A stretch of 13,658 nucleotides of DNA from Pseudomonadota bacterium. GTDB lineage: Bacteria > Pseudomonadota > Gammaproteobacteria > Burkholderiales > SHXO01. Positions 12,667-13,658 of this stretch are shown here, one piece after another (position 1 is the stretch's first letter; every line of letters begins with the position of its first letter). The DNA is taken from contig JAEZCG010000198.1 in the NCBI GenBank assembly GCA_023430065.1, forward strand, positions 1-13,658, read 5' to 3'. A model generated the notes under the pieces. That model made no database searches. It saw nothing but the letters and a program-made list of their open reading frames with translations, and had not been told where the DNA came from. Position numbers and translations under genes: made by a program.

Positions 12667-13658
12667 ATGGAAAGGGATCAGTCCATCAAATTCGTCCACG
12701 AGCTGCTGCGCGTGATGGTCAGCAAGCGGGCATCCGACCTGTTCATCACGGCTGGCTTTCCGCCTGCCTTCAAAGTGGACGGCAAGATGACGCCGGTGTC
12801 GAATCAGAGCCTGACACCGACGCACACGATGGAAATCGCGCGCGCGGTCATGAACGACAAGCAGGCTCAGGAGTTCGAGGCGAGCAAGGAGTGCAACTTC
12901 GCCATCAGTCCTCAGGGTATCGGGCGCTTCCGGGTGAACGCATTCGTCCAGCAGGGGCGCGTGGGCTTGGTGCTGCGTACCATCACCACCACCATTCCGC
13001 GCATCGAAGACCTCGGGCTTCCGGACATACTCAAGGACGTGGTGATGACCAAGCGCGGCCTGGTCATCGTGGTGGGCGCAACCGGATCGGGCAAGTCGAC
13101 CACGCTGGCGGCCATGCTCGGCTACCGCAACGAGAACAGCTACGGGCACATCATCACGATCGAGGATCCGGTCGAATACGTGCACGACCACAAGAACTGC
13201 CTGGTCACGCAGCGCGAGGTCGGCGTGGACACCGAGTCGTGGCACGCCGCATTGAAGAACACCCTGCGCCAGGCGCCCGACGTCATCCTGATCGGCGAGA
13301 TCCGCGACCGCGAGACGATGGACTACGCCATCGCCTTCGCCGAGACCGGCCATCTGGCGCTCGCGACCCTGCACGCCAACAGCTCGAACCAGGCGCTCGA
13401 CCGCATCATCAACTTCTTCCCCGAAGAGCGGCGCGCCCAGCTGCTGATGGATCTGTCGCTCAATCTCAAGGGAATGATCTCGCAGCGGTTGATCCCCAGG
13501 CGCGACGGCCCGGGCCGTGCGGCGGCGATCGAGATCATGCTCAACTCTCCGCTCATCTCCGACCTCATCTTCAAGGGCGAGGTGCACGAGATCAAGGAGA
13601 TCATGAAGAAGTCGCGCGAGCTGGGCATGCAGACCTTCGACCAGGCGCTGTTCGACCT
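12667..13658 (+). CDS. pilU: PilT-dependent retraction ATPase PilU (3' end cut off)
   Basis: PilU is a PilT paralogue that acts with PilT in pilus retraction, adding force in species where it has been tested. The frame is open from the ATG at 12667 to the window edge, giving 330 complete codons; family members run to about 370-385 residues, so roughly 40-55 are missing. It carries Walker A GATGSGKST at residues 137-145, the Asp box ITIEDPVE (163-170), Walker B VILIGEIRD (206-214) and the His box GHLALATLH (228-236). The segment SPLISDLIFKGE (294-305) stands where PilT has AIRNLIRE, which fits PilU. It is almost certainly co-transcribed with pilT. Confidence 0.95.
   Translation, partial: MERDQSIKFVHELLRVMVSKRASDLFITAGFPPAFKVDGKMTPVSNQSLTPTHTMEIARAVMNDKQAQEFEASKECNFAISPQGIGRFRVNAFVQQGRVGLVLRTITTTIPRIEDLGLPDILKDVVMTKRGLVIVVGATGSGKSTTLAAMLGYRNENSYGHIITIEDPVEYVHDHKNCLVTQREVGVDTESWHAALKNTLRQAPDVILIGEIRDRETMDYAIAFAETGHLALATLHANSSNQALDRIINFFPEERRAQLLMDLSLNLKGMISQRLIPRRDGPGRAAAIEIMLNSPLISDLIFKGEVHEIKEIMKKSRELGMQTFDQALFD

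Noticed and set aside
10314..12668. A 784-codon open frame on the minus strand covering pilT, yggS and part of the SRPBCC gene
   Set aside because: It crosses three well-supported genes, has no family resemblance and is an artefact of few stop codons in GC-rich sequence.
12616..13587. A 323-codon minus-strand open frame opposite pilU
   Set aside because: Antisense shadow of pilU with charged, repetitive composition; pilU itself is unambiguous.

Overview
The window reads as a stretch of conserved chromosome from a GC-rich betaproteobacterium. I infer this from the gene order nadD-rsfS-rlmH-maf-rng on one side and pilU/pilT-yggS-proC-yggT-yggU on the other, together with the beta/gamma-type PDH E2, RNase G and twisting-motility ATPases. 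I cannot name the genus. Coding density is high: fourteen protein genes, two cut by the window edges, and no gap over about 160 bases. I see no RNA gene, insertion sequence, CRISPR array or prophage segment.

Left block (about 1-4600, plus strand). The 3' end of aceF (pyruvate dehydrogenase E2) is followed after 4 bases by nadD (NAD synthesis), rsfS (ribosome silencing factor), rlmH (23S rRNA pseudouridine-1915 methyltransferase), maf (nucleotide pyrophosphatase) and rng (RNase G). The genes are spaced by a few bases or overlap, and several start with GTG, so they look co-transcribed. The theme is NAD supply plus ribosome and RNA maturation. A possible internal promoter lies at the nadD/rsfS junction.

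Centre (4601-8254). A plus-strand class I acyl-CoA synthetase (4744-6279) converges, with 19 bases between stops, on a minus-strand dynamin-family GTPase (6299-8254). The GTPase is the least understood protein here. It has recognisable G1-G4 motifs, but the first glycine of its P-loop is alanine, and a long helical C-terminal half follows.

Right block, minus strand (8310-11449). Transcribed right to left: yggS (PLP homeostasis), a secreted SRPBCC-fold protein, proC (proline synthesis), yggT (membrane protein) and yggU (DUF167). The SRPBCC gene sits between yggS and proC with its own good sigma-70-like promoter, strong ribosome binding site and a downstream hairpin terminator, so it looks like a self-contained transcription unit placed inside a conserved cluster.

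Right edge (11607-13658, plus strand). pilT and the start of pilU encode the paired type IV pilus retraction ATPases. They diverge from yggS across 157 bases that hold a sequence resembling a sigma-54 promoter pointing at pilT.

Most of the window is ordinary housekeeping sequence. I found no clearly new multi-gene system. The points most worth a second look are the dynamin-like protein, the SRPBCC insertion with its terminator placed just before proC, and the candidate sigma-54 site.
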